Assembly: GCA_034401795.1 (NCBI GenBank)
Contig: CM067366.1
Coordinates: 73,765,087-73,829,086, forward strand
DNA: 64,000 nucleotides
Direction of reading: 5' to 3'
From: Chaetoderma sp. LZ-2023a
Lineage: Eukaryota; Mollusca; Caudofoveata; Chaetodermatida; Chaetodermatidae
Part shown: positions 31,629 through 42,300 of the stretch, piece after piece
How the letters are laid out: every line of letters begins with the position of its first letter
Numbering within the stretch: the first letter of the stretch is position 1
Notes under the pieces: model-generated
What the model was told of the DNA's origin: nothing
Database searches by the model: none
Seen by the model: only the letters and a program-made list of their open reading frames with translations
Translations under genes and position numbers: made by a program

Positions 31629-34526
31629 TTATTGTTTCAAAATCGACAAGGCGAGAGGGTTAGAGGTGTCACGGAGGTAATGGTCTGTAAAACTAGACTC
31701 ACAGTGCCACTGAGCCACTGACATAATATCATCCACAGGGACCCCATTAAAAAGGGCAGTGGATGTCACGACACCGCGGACACTGTGAGCCTTGGCCACG
31801 TCAACCTGTCGCCCGGTGGCGGATTTGTGACAAAATTGAATACATTCCACAATCCACCTAGAAATGGTGTCCTTAGACGCCCTACCATGGGGTTCAATAT
31901 ATGACAACCATAACGCTGACTGGTCGGTACGCCACTCCGAAGTACGCTGTTTGTACCGGAGCAGCGCCCGTACGGGGCACCATACTTTAGAATTAGGATC
32001 ATATCTAGTTAAAGATGGCAAAAAAATAGGTTGACCTGGATATTTCAATGACTGATTTTTAGACAAGAAATTAATCCTAGGTAGAAGCTTAAGGCCTTCC
32101 CCTGTAACCACAAAACGGTCAACCTCGGCTGATAAGGCGTGAATTTCACTCCTACGCCTAGCCGAGGCCGCAGCAATTAAAAATACAGTTTTAAGAGTTA
32201 ACATTTTCATAGAAATGGAACTAAGTGGTTCAAAAGGCTTATCACCTAGTACCTGGAGCACCAGTGATAAACTCCAAGACGGAATCAGTGGAGGATTCCT
32301 TGGTCTTAGATTGCCCATGCCTTTAATTAATACATTTAATGTACTTACTTCATCACTCCCCCTATTAGCCAAGCAAGGAATAACAGTCATTAAAGCTGAC
32401 TTATAACCAGCAATAGAGTTAGGCTTGAGGCTATAGGCATCATATAGGTGACAGAGGAAATCAGCCACTACCTGAATAGATGATTCCATTGGATCAATAC
32501 ATCTTTTTGAGCACCATTCTGCAAATCTGTTGATTTTATAATTATATGCTCTGGAGGTTGACCCCCTCCTGGCTTTGGCCATAAACATGGCCGCTTGCTC
32601 AGAAAAGCCCTCCTTAATTCTAGATTCCTTGACAACATCCACGCAGTCAATCGGAACATTGACGGATTGTCGTGAAGGGCCTTGCCCTGGAAGATAAGGT
32701 TGTCCATCAGAGGCAGCGGAACCGGATTGCAGACCAGAAGGTCCAGCAGATCCGTATACCACGATCGGCTTGGCCAATCCGGGGCGATCAGAAGCACTTG
32801 GCACTCCTGCTGCCTGATTTTCTGAAGCACCTTTGGAATCAGGATTGCTGGGGGGAATGCGTATGCATACATTCCCTCCCAGCTGATAGCTAACGCATCT
32901 GTTGCGAAAGCGCTTGGGTCTGGAATCGGAGAGACGTACGTCGTCATCTTCGCATTCTTCTTCATCGCGAACAAATCTATGTTGGGTTTCCCCCAATGGT
33001 CGAACAGACGATCCGCCACACATTGATTTAGTTGCCATTCCGTGGGTAAAACACTCATCCTTCGGCTCAATGAGTCTGCTAGCAGATTTAACCTCCCCGG
33101 AATATGAACTGCTTTCAAGGTGATCCCATGATCCAGGCACCAACAAAGCAGTCCCCATGTCATCATACAGAGACTGGGCGACTTCGTTCCGCCCTGGCGG
33201 TTTATGTAAGTCACTACTGTTGAGTTGTCTGAACGAATTAGAACAATCTTGCCCTGAACTTTCTGTAAGAAATGTTCCAGGCCCAGGACTACTGCTCTTA
33301 GCTCTAGTAGATTGATATGTTCCTTGGACTGATCCAGATCCCAAAGCCCTGATACTGTGGACTCTTCCAGACAAGCTCCCCACCCCTCCATCGATGCATC
33401 TGTATACACAGTCACCTGAGGGTGGGGAGGGGTTAGCAAAACCCCCAGCAAGAGATTCTCTGTATTCAACCACCATTGCAGGTGGTGAATCAGAGGCGCC
33501 AACACCGGCACGTTCGAGTCCAGCGAACCTGAACTCTGGGTCCACTGTGTCATGAGAAACAACTGGATCGGACGCCTGCGCAAGGCGGCCTGTGGAATGA
33601 CTGGTTCCAAAGAAACCATCAAGCCCAGCATTCTCAAGTAAACCCGTGCCAGGACATGACGACTGTCGCACACCGACTGAATTACCGAGATGAGTACTTG
33701 AACCCTCTCCTGAGTGGGGTACACATACCCCGTCTCCAGATCGAAGAACATGCCCAGGTAAACAAACTTCTGGGATGGAGTTAGCTCTGATTTCGGGAAA
33801 TTGATTATCCAGCCCAAGTCCGAGAGAGTTTTCAAAACAATCACCAGATTGGCGGACAACGCTTCCCGGGTGTGTGCTTTCAATAGCCAGTCGTCTATGT
33901 ACGTGTGGACTGCTATGCTTCTCCTGCGGAGGTATGCAGTGATCGCGAGAACCACACGGGTGAAGACCCGAGGAGCCGTGGAAATTCCGAAGGGTAACAC
34001 CCTGAATTCCCACCGCCGGCCCTGAAATGCAAATCTCAGGAATCGACGGAAACTCCTCTCTATGGGAATGTGGAAATAAGCATCCTTCAAATCTATCGAC
34101 GCTGTCCACATCCCTCGCTCTAACCCCGCCAACACCGAGCGCACAGTCTCCATCTTGAAACTGGGTGTCTCGATGAACTTGTTCAACGGCTTGAGGTTGA
34201 GAATCGGCCTCCACCCTCCGGTGTTTTTTGTTACTAAGAACAGGGTTGAATAGAAGCCCGGGCACCTCTGTGCCGGCTGAATGGCTTCTTTTAGTATGAG
34301 GGAATTTATTTCCTCCTCTATACACAACCTCTGATCCGGATCCCGTGGAATGGGAGTCCAGATCGGCGCGAGAGACAGTCGCGATGGCGGGCCTGTCACC
34401 CAGTCGGGACGATACCCGACCGAAAGCCATCGCAAGACTAAACGGTCCTGAGTCAACCGCTTCCACTCTGGCAAGCGGGCGGCCAAACGGCCGCCCACCG
34501 GTCCACCTAGGGATAGAGGTGGACAT
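31629..34526 (-). CDS. DIRS-A tyrosine recombinase frame, copy 3
   Basis: The translation is identical to copy 2 as far as I compared it, including SARRRSEI, HSVRGV and SSFTDHY. The core recombinase is about 31629-32690; the remaining open frame overlaps RT. The catalytic residues are intact, so this copy could supply active recombinase. Confidence 0.85.
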   Translation of the reverse strand: MSTSIPRWTGGRPFGRPLARVEAVDSGPFSLAMAFGRVSSRLGDRPAIATVSRADLDSHSTGSGSEVVYRGGNKFPHTKRSHSAGTEVPGLLFNPVLSNKKHRRVEADSQPQAVEQVHRDTQFQDGDCALGVGGVRARDVDSVDRFEGCLFPHSHREEFPSIPEICISGPAVGIQGVTLRNFHGSSGLHPCGSRDHCIPPQEKHSSPHVHRRLAIESTHPGSVVRQSGDCFENSLGLGLDNQFPEIRANSIPEVCLPGHVLRSGDGVCVPHSGEGSSTHLGNSVGVRQSSCPGTGLLENAGLDGFFGTSHSTGRLAQASDPVVSHDTVDPEFRFAGLERAGVGASDSPPAMVVEYRESLAGGFANPSPPSGDCVYRCIDGGVGSLSGRVHSIRALGSGSVQGTYQSTRAKSSSPGPGTFLTESSGQDCSNSFRQLNSSDLHKPPGRNEVAQSLYDDMGTALLVPGSWDHLESSSYSGEVKSASRLIEPKDECFTHGMATKSMCGGSSVRPLGETQHRFVRDEEECEDDDVRLSDSRPKRFRNRCVSYQLGGNVCIRIPPSNPDSKGASENQAAGVPSASDRPGLAKPIVVYGSAGPSGLQSGSAASDGQPYLPGQGPSRQSVNVPIDCVDVVKESRIKEGFSEQAAMFMAKARRGSTSRAYNYKINRFAEWCSKRCIDPMESSIQVVADFLCHLYDAYSLKPNSIAGYKSALMTVIPCLANRGSDEVSTLNVLIKGMGNLRPRNPPLIPSWSLSLVLQVLGDKPFEPLSSISMKMLTLKTVFLIAAASARRRSEIHALSAEVDRFVVTGEGLKLLPRINFLSKNQSLKYPGQPIFLPSLTRYDPNSKVWCPVRALLRYKQRTSEWRTDQSALWLSYIEPHGRASKDTISRWIVECIQFCHKSATGRQVDVAKAHSVRGVVTSTALFNGVPVDDIMSVAQWHCESSFTDHYLRDTSNPLALSILKQ

Positions 34527-34657
34527 AAGGAGGGCCAGAGTGGCACTGTTCTCTCGGCCTGTAACACCGGAGTGGTTCCCACCGCGGTAACCAGGCCATC
34601 AGGCCCGATTACCGCGACCAGATCCCCGCGCGCCCCGCCCAGCGCCGCGCGCACCAC
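32468..34657 (-). CDS. DIRS-A reverse transcriptase-RNase H, copy 3
   Basis: 729 codons, same motifs and order as copy 2 (YIDDWLL, VYTDASMEGWG, IRSDNSTVVTYI, LLADSLSR, NIDLFA). No stop or frameshift. Together with copy 2 it is the best candidate for a recently active polymerase. Confidence 0.9.
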   Translation of the reverse strand: MVRAALGGARGDLVAVIGPDGLVTAVGTTPVLQAERTVPLWPSLCPPLSLGGPVGGRLAARLPEWKRLTQDRLVLRWLSVGYRPDWVTGPPSRLSLAPIWTPIPRDPDQRLCIEEEINSLILKEAIQPAQRCPGFYSTLFLVTKNTGGWRPILNLKPLNKFIETPSFKMETVRSVLAGLERGMWTASIDLKDAYFHIPIERSFRRFLRFAFQGRRWEFRVLPFGISTAPRVFTRVVLAITAYLRRRSIAVHTYIDDWLLKAHTREALSANLVIVLKTLSDLGWIINFPKSELTPSQKFVYLGMFFDLETGYVYPTQERVQVLISVIQSVCDSRHVLARVYLRMLGLMVSLEPVIPQAALRRRPIQLFLMTQWTQSSGSLDSNVPVLAPLIHHLQWWLNTENLLLGVLLTPPHPQVTVYTDASMEGWGACLEESTVSGLWDLDQSKEHINLLELRAVVLGLEHFLQKVQGKIVLIRSDNSTVVTYINRQGGTKSPSLCMMTWGLLCWCLDHGITLKAVHIPGRLNLLADSLSRRMSVLPTEWQLNQCVADRLFDHWGKPNIDLFAMKKNAKMTTYVSPIPDPSAFATDALAISWEGMYAYAFPPAILIPKVLQKIRQQECQVLLIAPDWPSRSWYTDLLDLLVCNPVPLPLMDNLIFQGKALHDNPSMFRLTAWMLSRNLELRRAFLSKRPCLWPKPGGGQPPEHIIIKSTDLQNGAQKDVLIQWNHLFR

Positions 34658-37467
34658 GGTGCGCGGGCTGCTGTCTGGCTGGGTGCGGCTGGGGAGCCTG
34701 CGCCCCCCTCACTGCTGGCCGAATCGCCCGTGGCCTAGGCCTACGTTGCGACGGTGGCTGGCCCCTGACCTGGCCAGCACCACCTCGAGCCTGCAGAGGA
34801 CGATACGCAGGGGGTGCCGCGCGAACACGCTCCCGCCGGAGCACCTCAAACTGTTCCCGCAGCGCCCTCTGGTTATTAACCAGAGTGACCGTCTCCTGGA
34901 GGTGCCTGCATCCCTCACCTCCAAAGAGACCAGGACCTGTCATAGGCGTCCGCAGCAGCCTATTATACAGGTCCTGGGACGGGCACAGATTGTCAAGTGC
35001 AAACGTGCGCCTCGCCCGGACACTTCTGGTTACCGCCCGCGTCAAACAGTCCAAAGCCAGGTTGATACCATCCTGAATGGCTCTCTGGACTGTCACCGGG
35101 CTAGGTTGGCGTGATGCGGAAGCCGCTACCACCCCTTGTAGCAGCTGGGAAACGTGGGATAGAGCGGCAATCGACGCTCTCCCACTCTCCTCCGCATCCC
35201 GCAGCGCGGCATTTGCCGAACGCAACGCGTTCGAGCACAAGACTCCCGTGTCAGAACGGGAGCCTGGCCGCGCATCTTCGCCCAAAGCCGCGCGATCATC
35301 AACGCTCGGCTTTGGCACCACACCGTACCGCTGGTAATCCAGGGGCACGATGCGGCACCGCTTCGCCACCTCGCGAGGGGCCTTCGCGAGACGTCCATTC
35401 ACCTTAATGGACGCCTCTGCCGCTTCGAACATGTCCACGACATGCTCAGCAAGCGGCAGAGATGGCATAGCGGTAGCCGCCGGCCTACCAGCTAACCACG
35501 GCCTATGGTCACGCTGGCTAGCCGGCAGCTCCACGGGTAGATCTGGCCGAACACTCACCAGCCACTGGCAAGCGTCCGACCAATCCTCCTCCGTGGCTAA
35601 CTGCGAGCGCTCTACTAGACGAGGGCCTTCGTCTTCCTCCAGAGCACTCGCAGTTGATGTCGACGGCGGGTAAGCTGATACCCCTGGCAAGCCTGGAAAA
35701 GCATGCGGGCCCGAGAGAGCAGGCATGCTAAAATCCGCGGCTTGACCAGGAGCAGGCGCCGTGGCAGAGCGCGGGGTAAACACCGCTCTACCACGGGTCT
35801 GACCAGCACCAGCCATACCATCGGCAAGCCGAGGTATGCGGTATCCGTGGTCAACAGCACCGCCCGGGGACACCCTCTGGACCGTGAAATCTACTCCTGC
35901 GTGAGTAGAACCATGGAACACGTCGCCTGCATTCCCCGCGAGGGGTGCACAGACGTCGTATTCCATGGCCACGTCCTCAGAAGGCGACCCCAGCAGGAGA
36001 TCCTCTTCTTCCTGGCCAGAAAGATTAGACTCCGGGTCAGCAAAGAAAGCTAACCCGGACTGGCCAGGAAAGGTGCCATAGGAGGGTTTGGCACCTTCGG
36101 CGCGCGGATACCCGGGGTCTGATGAGCAGACCGCGGGTCCCAGCAACAACCGTTGTCCACGGCCCCTCGGCGCGGCGCCATGCCTGCTGCCAGGGCCTTG
36201 GACTGCCCCCAACAAAGGGGCCACCTCTGAATCCACAACCGGACCGGACCTAAAGAGACCGGATTCAGAGGCGGGGATCACCTGCTCGTAAGCAGATGCC
36301 GAGGACAACAAAGGAGCTGGCCCAGGGAGCATGCCACGAAGCAACTCTGGGACCAGATCCTTTATTGTCCTCTGCATCTCTTGCAACATTTCGGACCTGA
36401 AGGCCTCCATATCCACCGCGGATGAGGCCTTCTTCTTACCCTTCTTACACACTTTCTCCTTCTTCTTCCTCTCTTCCTCCATTACCTTCTCCCTTGCCTG
36501 CAATGCGAGAAAATCAGACATTAATTCGCCCCCCCCATAGCTTACATACGTCGCACTTCAGCAACGGTCCACAGGGACTGCAGCTGAAGCACAAGTGCGG
36601 GACGAAGCGGCTTTTCAGAAACCTCCCGCAGGACGGGCAACCAGGTCTCTGAAACAGGACAAAGGACAGGGACAATGAGCAAGATAGTTAAGGTTAGCAA
36701 ACTCAAAACCAACTAAAAAGAGAGGACAGGATCTCAAGATCAGAAATCAAGAAGAACCAGCCATGGACAAAACGTTAATTGTTAATAAAAAGGCCAAGGC
36801 CGATTATGACGTCATCACTCTCGTGACCAAATTAATCGATCCGCAACAAGCACCAAGAGCAAGAACGAATTGTATAAGTAAAAACGGAACATTTCCGTTG
36901 AATTGGCATTTCGAGTACACAACAATCAGATATACAGAGATAACTCCTTCCAATTCTAGTATTGGCAAAAAGGGAAATTATCTCCCCTTTTGTTTACATT
37001 ATAATTAGATACCTGATCCTTGTATAGACAAACCATCCAACGTGATGAACCGGAGAACTCCACCATAGTACGCCTCTACATTCTCTCCACCTCAGGGGAA
37101 GGAATTGGAGCAAGAGGGCAAAGTGAGAAGACCTTTATAACAGGCCTCCAACTCACTGAACATAGATCTTTTGGTTAGATAACCTAACAGTATTAGTAGG
37201 AAATGGAACCGTGGTGGAGAGAAAACATATCCTCTTGTGCCGAAAAGTCCACCAAAGCTTCTATGCGATACCTGTGGACAAAACACAAAGAGAAATGAGA
37301 CATATGAAGCACCATGTTGTAAAAACCCAACATAATCAGGCGCTAATCACGGTAAGCGCGAGTCCCGGAAATACATTAAACCGGGACAAAACACGCTAGC
37401 ATATCAAAGAATTCACCTGATAAAGCGATCCCGCTCCCTCCAGAGGCGAATCCTCCCTTTCCGACAT
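34599..37467 (-). pseudogene. DIRS-A gag-like protein, copy 3, frameshift in exon 2
   Basis: Exon 1 (37417-37467) and the exon 2 acceptor (exon start 36648) are intact. The C-run at about 36529-36536 has eight C instead of seven, so the frame breaks after the CDVC zinc segment. From MSDFLALQ (36521) the frame is open for 640 codons to the usual TGA. The indel is in a homopolymer, so a sequencing error is possible. Confidence 0.7.
36807..36814. promoter_or_regulatory. Palindromic CRE-like site, copy 3
   Basis: TGACGTCA in the same leader position as in copies 1 and 2. Confidence 0.4.
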
Positions 37468-37750
37468 GCTTCCACCAAAAATAAACGTCAAACGTGAGCG
37501 AAAAACAAGGCAACGCGCAGAAAAGTATGAAAACAACAAAACCGCATGTAACCCTTTGCCAATAAATGAGCAAAGAGGAAGTAGTAGTCGGCGCATGCGC
37601 GGTGGTGGGGCGAGCATCCGCCGGACTACCTCTGACTCCCTGCCCAGTAGGGGCACCTAACTGTTTTTAATCTGAGTGTTTTATTGAGTGAAAGCCGATA
37701 TTTAGCAATATCAAAAGTATTAGGGAGGTAAGTATACTCTTGATGTGAAA

Positions 37751-38442
37751 TCAGCTGTGCCATCACAAACGGTGCCGACAGAAACAGGCGGCCCCCCCCC
37801 ACCCTCATATCCATCAGCATCTTCATAACGCACACTTGTCTGTGACAGCTTGTAGAGCCATAAAACTAATCACCTTAGGATCCTGTACTCATTGCAAACA
37901 TGAATATTTCTTCAGCGACACAGACTACACGGCGTGTTGGAATAACAGGACACCTTTGATACTCTGTACAGGTGAAATAATTAGCATGGCACCTCAAGGC
38001 TGAATGTGATTGCCACAGACAATATCACAATGGATAGTGTTTGAAAAATCACAATACATTGATCCAGCGATACATTGCACATACAATGTCGGAAGAAGTC
38101 ATGGTGTGTGGGGTGGTGGGGGTTGGCATAGATGCACACATGGCCTGTGGGGTGATGGGGATTGGTATAGATACACACACTGGTAATATGGTCCTTGAAA
38201 AAAAGAGTCAATATGTTCAATATTTTAAAATGTCTTTGACTCCTAACTCCCGTCAGTGATTTTAAAATGCACAACATGTTGGCATACATTGTTTACGAAT
38301 TTACAGGTTTTTTAGCTTGGTATTTGTAAAAAATCTGGATTTTTAATTGAATTGAGATGTATGGAAAAATCCCTCACCCCTAACGACGCCTGTCAATCAA
38401 ATTTTAAAGAGCTTGAACAAGTGTGATTTATTTCATACTTAC
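37751..38442. other. TAF1 intron, no gene seen
   Basis: Unique-looking sequence between the tandem DIRS pair and the zinc-knuckle exon. It contains a C-run, and two similar about 44-bp pieces near 38100-38190 (TGGGGTGNTGGGGNTTGGNAT, written with N for variable bases). No coding motif. Confidence 0.5.
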
Positions 38443-38663
38443 TAATTGACTAAATTCTTTGACAACTTTATCTTTGTGCCCTCGACATTGATCACATCAC
38501 TTTCCATCGGCAATGCCTGTTCCTCCTCTTCTTCCTGCTCTTCAGTCATTGCCACAGCCACCGGGGGTGCGACACCAGCAGGCATTCCCAAGCTTTTCTG
38601 ATAGGCAGGACATTCCTTGTTTGTACGCATATGGCCAACTTGTCCACATGCGCCACATTTAAG
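38443..38663 (-). CDS. TAF1: TAF1 exon (CCHC zinc knuckle)
   Basis: Starts LKCGACGQVGHMRTNKECP, the TAF1 zinc knuckle (C-x2-C-x4-H-x6-C), and continues through VAVAMTEEQEEEEE to NVEGTKIKLSKNLVN. In TAF1 this knuckle contributes to promoter DNA contact, as known for the family. Length 221 nt (73 codons plus TA), with acceptor TTACTTTACAG and donor GTAAGTATG. The following intron is 15.3 kb and holds DIRS copies 2 and 3. Confidence 0.95.
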
Positions 38664-38721
38664 CTGTAAAGTAAGTAAGAGCTATAGTTGGAGAAACTGT
38701 TACTTAGGTTTGTGATTAAGC

Positions 38722-38955
38722 ATCTAACACTCAAGCTGGCCAAAATATCTTCTGCAGGGTCTTAAGAAATATCCATTTGTAGACCAAGAGAAAACTATTT
38801 TTAAAAATTTACCACTGGAGAGACTGGCTCGATAACCAAGCCAGTCATTCCAGTGTTAAATTTCCAAAAATAGTATTTTCTTGACCCACAAAAGTACATT
38901 TTATATGTGAAAATCGTAATTTTGTTGATCAAATCTGACCAGTTCCTGGTTAAAT
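38722..38955. repeat. M1 repeat
   Basis: Inverted relative to the 23272 copy at its outer ends (starts AACACTCAAGCTGGCC), with hairpin loop CTGGCTCGATAACCAAGCCAG. It begins 60 bp upstream of the zinc-knuckle exon acceptor. Confidence 0.8.
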
Positions 38956-39110
38956 ACTATGTCAATCGCCCAGCGTTGGATAATTTAGGCATGTTAGGCG
39001 TGAATGCTGAAAATCGATAAATACCAAATTCTACAAATCTAAACACTGTAAATCCGGGCTTATCGCTACAAGATATACAGCGGAAGTACGGTAAATAGAT
39101 CTATACCCAC

Positions 39111-39231
39111 CTTCCAAACTTTTGTTTTAATAATTTCTTTTTCTTTTTTCTTTTTCTTCTTCGGCGGTGGTGGTGGGTGGAGCTTCTCTTTCTCTTGATT
39201 TCGTTTGATTCTCCGAAGTTGTTCCTGAATT
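39111..39231 (-). CDS. TAF1: TAF1 exon (basic/proline region)
   Basis: Reads IQEQLRRIKRNQEKEKL, then five prolines, a run of lysines and EIIKTKVWK. The order of Gln/Arg helix, proline run and lysine run matches the basic region before the TAF1 zinc knuckle. Length 121 nt, starting with the last base of the split Arg codon and ending in phase 0. The donor GTGGGTATAG is weaker than its neighbours. Confidence 0.92.
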
Positions 39232-39719
39232 CTATAAAATAATAGATGACAGCAATGGTAAGTGACAATTTACAAAACCAATCAGAGTATAGCGATAGAA
39301 TACCTTGGAGAGATCAATTTCAAGCTGTGACCTACTATCTCTATCAAACCTCCGCCAACTCTGTACATGTATTTGAATCGATTTATACACTTTGAAACCT
39401 GAATTCTCAGAATCTAAAATTCCAGGTAAATATACAGGTACGTTGTTAAATATTTGAAATCTAATAACAGATCCCAATCAAAGTAGCTTCAAAATATTCG
39501 AAAGAATGTTTATTTAATTGTAAATTCACAAAAGACATACACTTTCCTGACAGACATTTCAATTTTCCTGATGGAGCTTCATCCAAGGATTCTCATACGA
39601 GTCCTTGTGAGGGCATATACCATCAAAATACAGCTTGGTACACTCAAAAGTACTGGCAGTGGGTCCCATGGAACCCCTGAAAATCTTCTATCTTGCCAAA
39701 TATTAATGGACCTTTCCAT

Positions 39720-39930
39720 TTTTAGCTATGCCCCGCCCATCACTAGCTAAGCTCCACCCACACCTCGCCATGTTGGGATTGATCGATCCCCAAATACCCT
39801 AGCTATCAATTTCTTGAAAACTATACCGGGAAGCTGTTGAATATTTTGTAACTAATTTGACTGGGTGCTGTTGCTGCCTATGGCAGCAACAGCGCCCAGT
39901 CAAATTAGTTTCAAAATATTCAACAGAATA
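39720..39930. repeat. M2 repeat with tail, inverted
   Basis: The tail (GCTAAGCTCCACCCACA, GATTGATCGATCCCC) precedes the palindrome, so this copy is reversed relative to the 14400 copy. The core at 39832-39926 is near perfect. A detached half arm lies at about 39485-39515. Confidence 0.85.
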
Positions 39931-40440
39931 TTTATTAAATAGTAAAAGCAAACAATTTGCATATGATGGGTGGGTACTCTGGAAAGGTGAATTAGTTTTA
40001 TATGGTTTTGCACAAAAATACTACAAAATCTAGCACAGCACTGGTATATTTCATAGCTATGTGTCCATGGTATCCTTTAATTTATTATGATGAGGAAACC
40101 TGAATGGGGACCACAGATTTCAGTTTAGGACCCCCTGATTTCAGTTTGGGACACCCAGATCTCAGGGGTTGAGGTCCTTGGGACCTCCAAAATTTAAATG
40201 CCATGAGAAACACTGGCTAGTGGTGATGTCATTTCAATTGTGACATCAGATAACTAGTGACGTAATTGATTATGGCATCAGATACTTGAGTGTCAGAATG
40301 GATTTGTCAATTCTGCGTGGCTGTAAATGTGATGGTACAATAAGGTGGCGACTGATCTATGTAGCTACTTATGACTGAGGTGTTCATTGATGATCAGTAG
40401 TAGAAAGGGAGGTGAAGCACCTTTCTAATCAAGTGAAACA
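39931..40440. other. TAF1 intron, no gene seen
   Basis: AT-rich intron with short TGATGTCA-type words near 40230-40290. No coding motif. Confidence 0.5.
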
Positions 40441-40448
40441 GGAAAAGT

Positions 40449-40449
40449 G

Positions 40450-40496
<47 letters not shown>

Positions 40497-40508
40497 TAAC
40501 TACTACTA

Positions 40509-40561
<53 letters not shown>

Positions 40562-40573
40562 GCTGCTGCTGTT
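40449..40573. repeat. (CTA)n / (TAG)n microsatellite beside a TAF1 donor
   Basis: About 40 trinucleotide units with two interruptions and a short CTG tract at the exon side. On the TAF1 strand it is (TAG)n starting about 20 nt after the GTGAGTAG donor at 40591. Confidence 0.95.
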
Positions 40574-40591
40574 ACTACTCTTGCTACTCAC

Positions 40592-40651
40592 CTTCTCCGT
40601 TCCTTCTTCATCTCCTCCTTCTGTTGATCGTTCATAATGGCAAACTGTTTG
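40592..40651 (-). CDS. TAF1: TAF1 exon (EEMKKERRR segment)
   Basis: A 60-nt microexon that completes the split Ile codon and reads KQFAIMNDQQKEEMKKERR, ending with two bases of the next Arg codon. TAF1 has an equivalent FDEQHREEMRKERRR stretch. Acceptor TTTACAG, donor GTGAGTAG. A long TAG trinucleotide microsatellite starts only about 20 bp inside the downstream intron. Confidence 0.9.
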
Positions 40652-41004
40652 CTGTAAATTAGACAGAACAAGAGCAATAAGAGCCCCACCATCACATTTT
40701 TGTCACATTGAAAGAATTTCTCTAATTTTCCAGATTTTTTCCTAATATTATGGATCATGGTCAAAGTTGCACACCTTTTCTTGTGCTGAAATTGGAGCCA
40801 AATCAGACTAGTAGTTTCTGAGTTATCTATAGATTCAGAATTTGATATGATCCGTATTTCTTTTTTATTCTGATCACGGCGTGCGCTCACACACACACAC
40901 ATGTGCACACATAAACACATGCCCAAGATAAATGCTGACATGTCATAAAATACTGGCATCATCAAGGACATCATAATTTAAATTAAATTAAATTTAAATC
41001 TGAT

Positions 41005-41172
41005 TTAGCCCAAGCTGGCTAAAACGGTCTGGAGAAATGTTCATTTGCAGACCAACAGAAAACCATTTTTGAAAATCTTCTGCTGTCATTTCAATAGTAA
41101 ATTTCCAAAAATAATCGATTGGTCTGCGAGAAAATTAAAATTTTATTGAACAAATTTGTGGGCTACAGGTTT
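41005..41172. repeat. M1 repeat, diverged
   Basis: Left arm CATTTGCAGACCAACAGAAA and right arm ATTGGTCTGCGAG remain. The central loop is shortened. Confidence 0.65.
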
Positions 41173-41404
41173 AAATAGCGCATTACTATGATTACCATTT
41201 ACGCTGATGTTAACATGAAAAAAGTGCTATCATTCAAAGATAACTGTATTGATCTTTGACAAAGTTGAATTAGATCATATCTTAGAAGTGTGTTATAATA
41301 AATAAAGCTAAATCTAGCTATGCTCCACCCATTTCTTACACATGTTGCAAGCGATTTGAATCTTTAAAACCTGAATTCCCTGAACCAAAATTTCAAGAAA
41401 ATTA

Positions 41405-41515
41405 TATAGAAAATTTGTGGAATATTTTGAAATAAATTTGACTGGGGTCTGCTGCTGCCTATAGAAGCAACAGCTTGCAGTGAAATTAGTTTAAAAAATT
41501 TACCACAATGTTTAT
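41405..41515. repeat. M2 repeat
   Basis: Core GTGGAATATTTTGAAATAAA with centre CTGCTGCTGCC/AGAAGCAACAG. Followed by the block with TCATGACGTCAGC. Confidence 0.75.
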
Positions 41516-41734
41516 TAAAGTGTAACATTATCAGAGACATACAATTTGTAAAGTTTAGTGACAGACCTTCGATTTTCATGATGGACTTTCATCATTTCGA
41601 TCATGACGTCAGCAAATGAGACGTAATGGAGTATTCCAGTTTCATATGACCTCATAATCAGCTAAGTGACATGTAGAATGATGCCATAATCAATTACATC
41701 ATAAATAATCTAACTAAGTTCCTCCCATGTATCC

Positions 41735-42300
41735 AAGTTTAGTTGCAATAGGCTTAACCAATCCTGAAATATAAGCCGAAAGGTTTTGCTAAAAGCAAAA
41801 ACTTAATGTTGGAATAACAGAGTTCTGTATCAAGGTCACAGTGACCTTGACTTTTGACCCCACCATCACCATACTGCTTCCTAAGATTATAGGTAACCAA
41901 GTTAGTTGCAATAGGCTTAACCAATCCTGAAATATAAGCCGAAAGGTTTTGCTAAACGCAAAAACTTAATATTGGAATAACATAGTTCTGCATCAAGGTT
42001 ACAGTGACCTTGACTTTTGAACCCAACATCATCATACTGCTTCCTAAGATTATAGGTAACCATGTATCCAAGTTTAGTTGCAATAGGCGTAACCAATCAT
42101 GAAATATAAGCTGAGAAGTTTTGCTAAACGTAAAAACTTAATGTTGAAATAACAGAATTCTGCATCAAGGTGACAGTGACCTTTGATCTTGTGAACCCAA
42201 CATAATCATGCCGCTTCCTATCATTATAGGTAACCATTGGTTTTTACCAAGGTCACAGTGGCCTTGACCTTTTGACCTCAATGTAATTGTGTGATGTTAC
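41735..42300. repeat. About 165-bp tandem repeat with GTCACAGTGACCTTGAC motif
   Basis: Three units carry AGTTGCAATAGGC, AAAAACTTAAT and the palindromic CAAGGTCACAGTGACCTTGA, spaced 163 and 172 bp, plus a partial fourth. This type of repeat is, to my knowledge, widespread in molluscan genomes. It supports the taxonomic guess only weakly. Confidence 0.75.

Larger units (their letters stand above)
30718..37750 (-). mobile_element. DIRS family A, copy 3 (complete; right unit of tandem pair)
   Basis: A 7033-bp element almost identical to copy 2, sharing its left border with the right border of copy 2. The right end GTGAAA at 37750 meets unique intron TCAGCTGTGCC. RT and recombinase frames are open. 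Gag has one extra C in a C-run. Confidence 0.93.

Noticed and set aside
23696..37750. LTR retrotransposon interpretation
   Set aside because: Termini are inverted rather than direct, there is no integrase or target duplication, and a tyrosine recombinase is present.
40394..40662. Poly-Ser, poly-Thr and poly-Tyr ORFs
   Set aside because: Six-frame readings of the CTA microsatellite.
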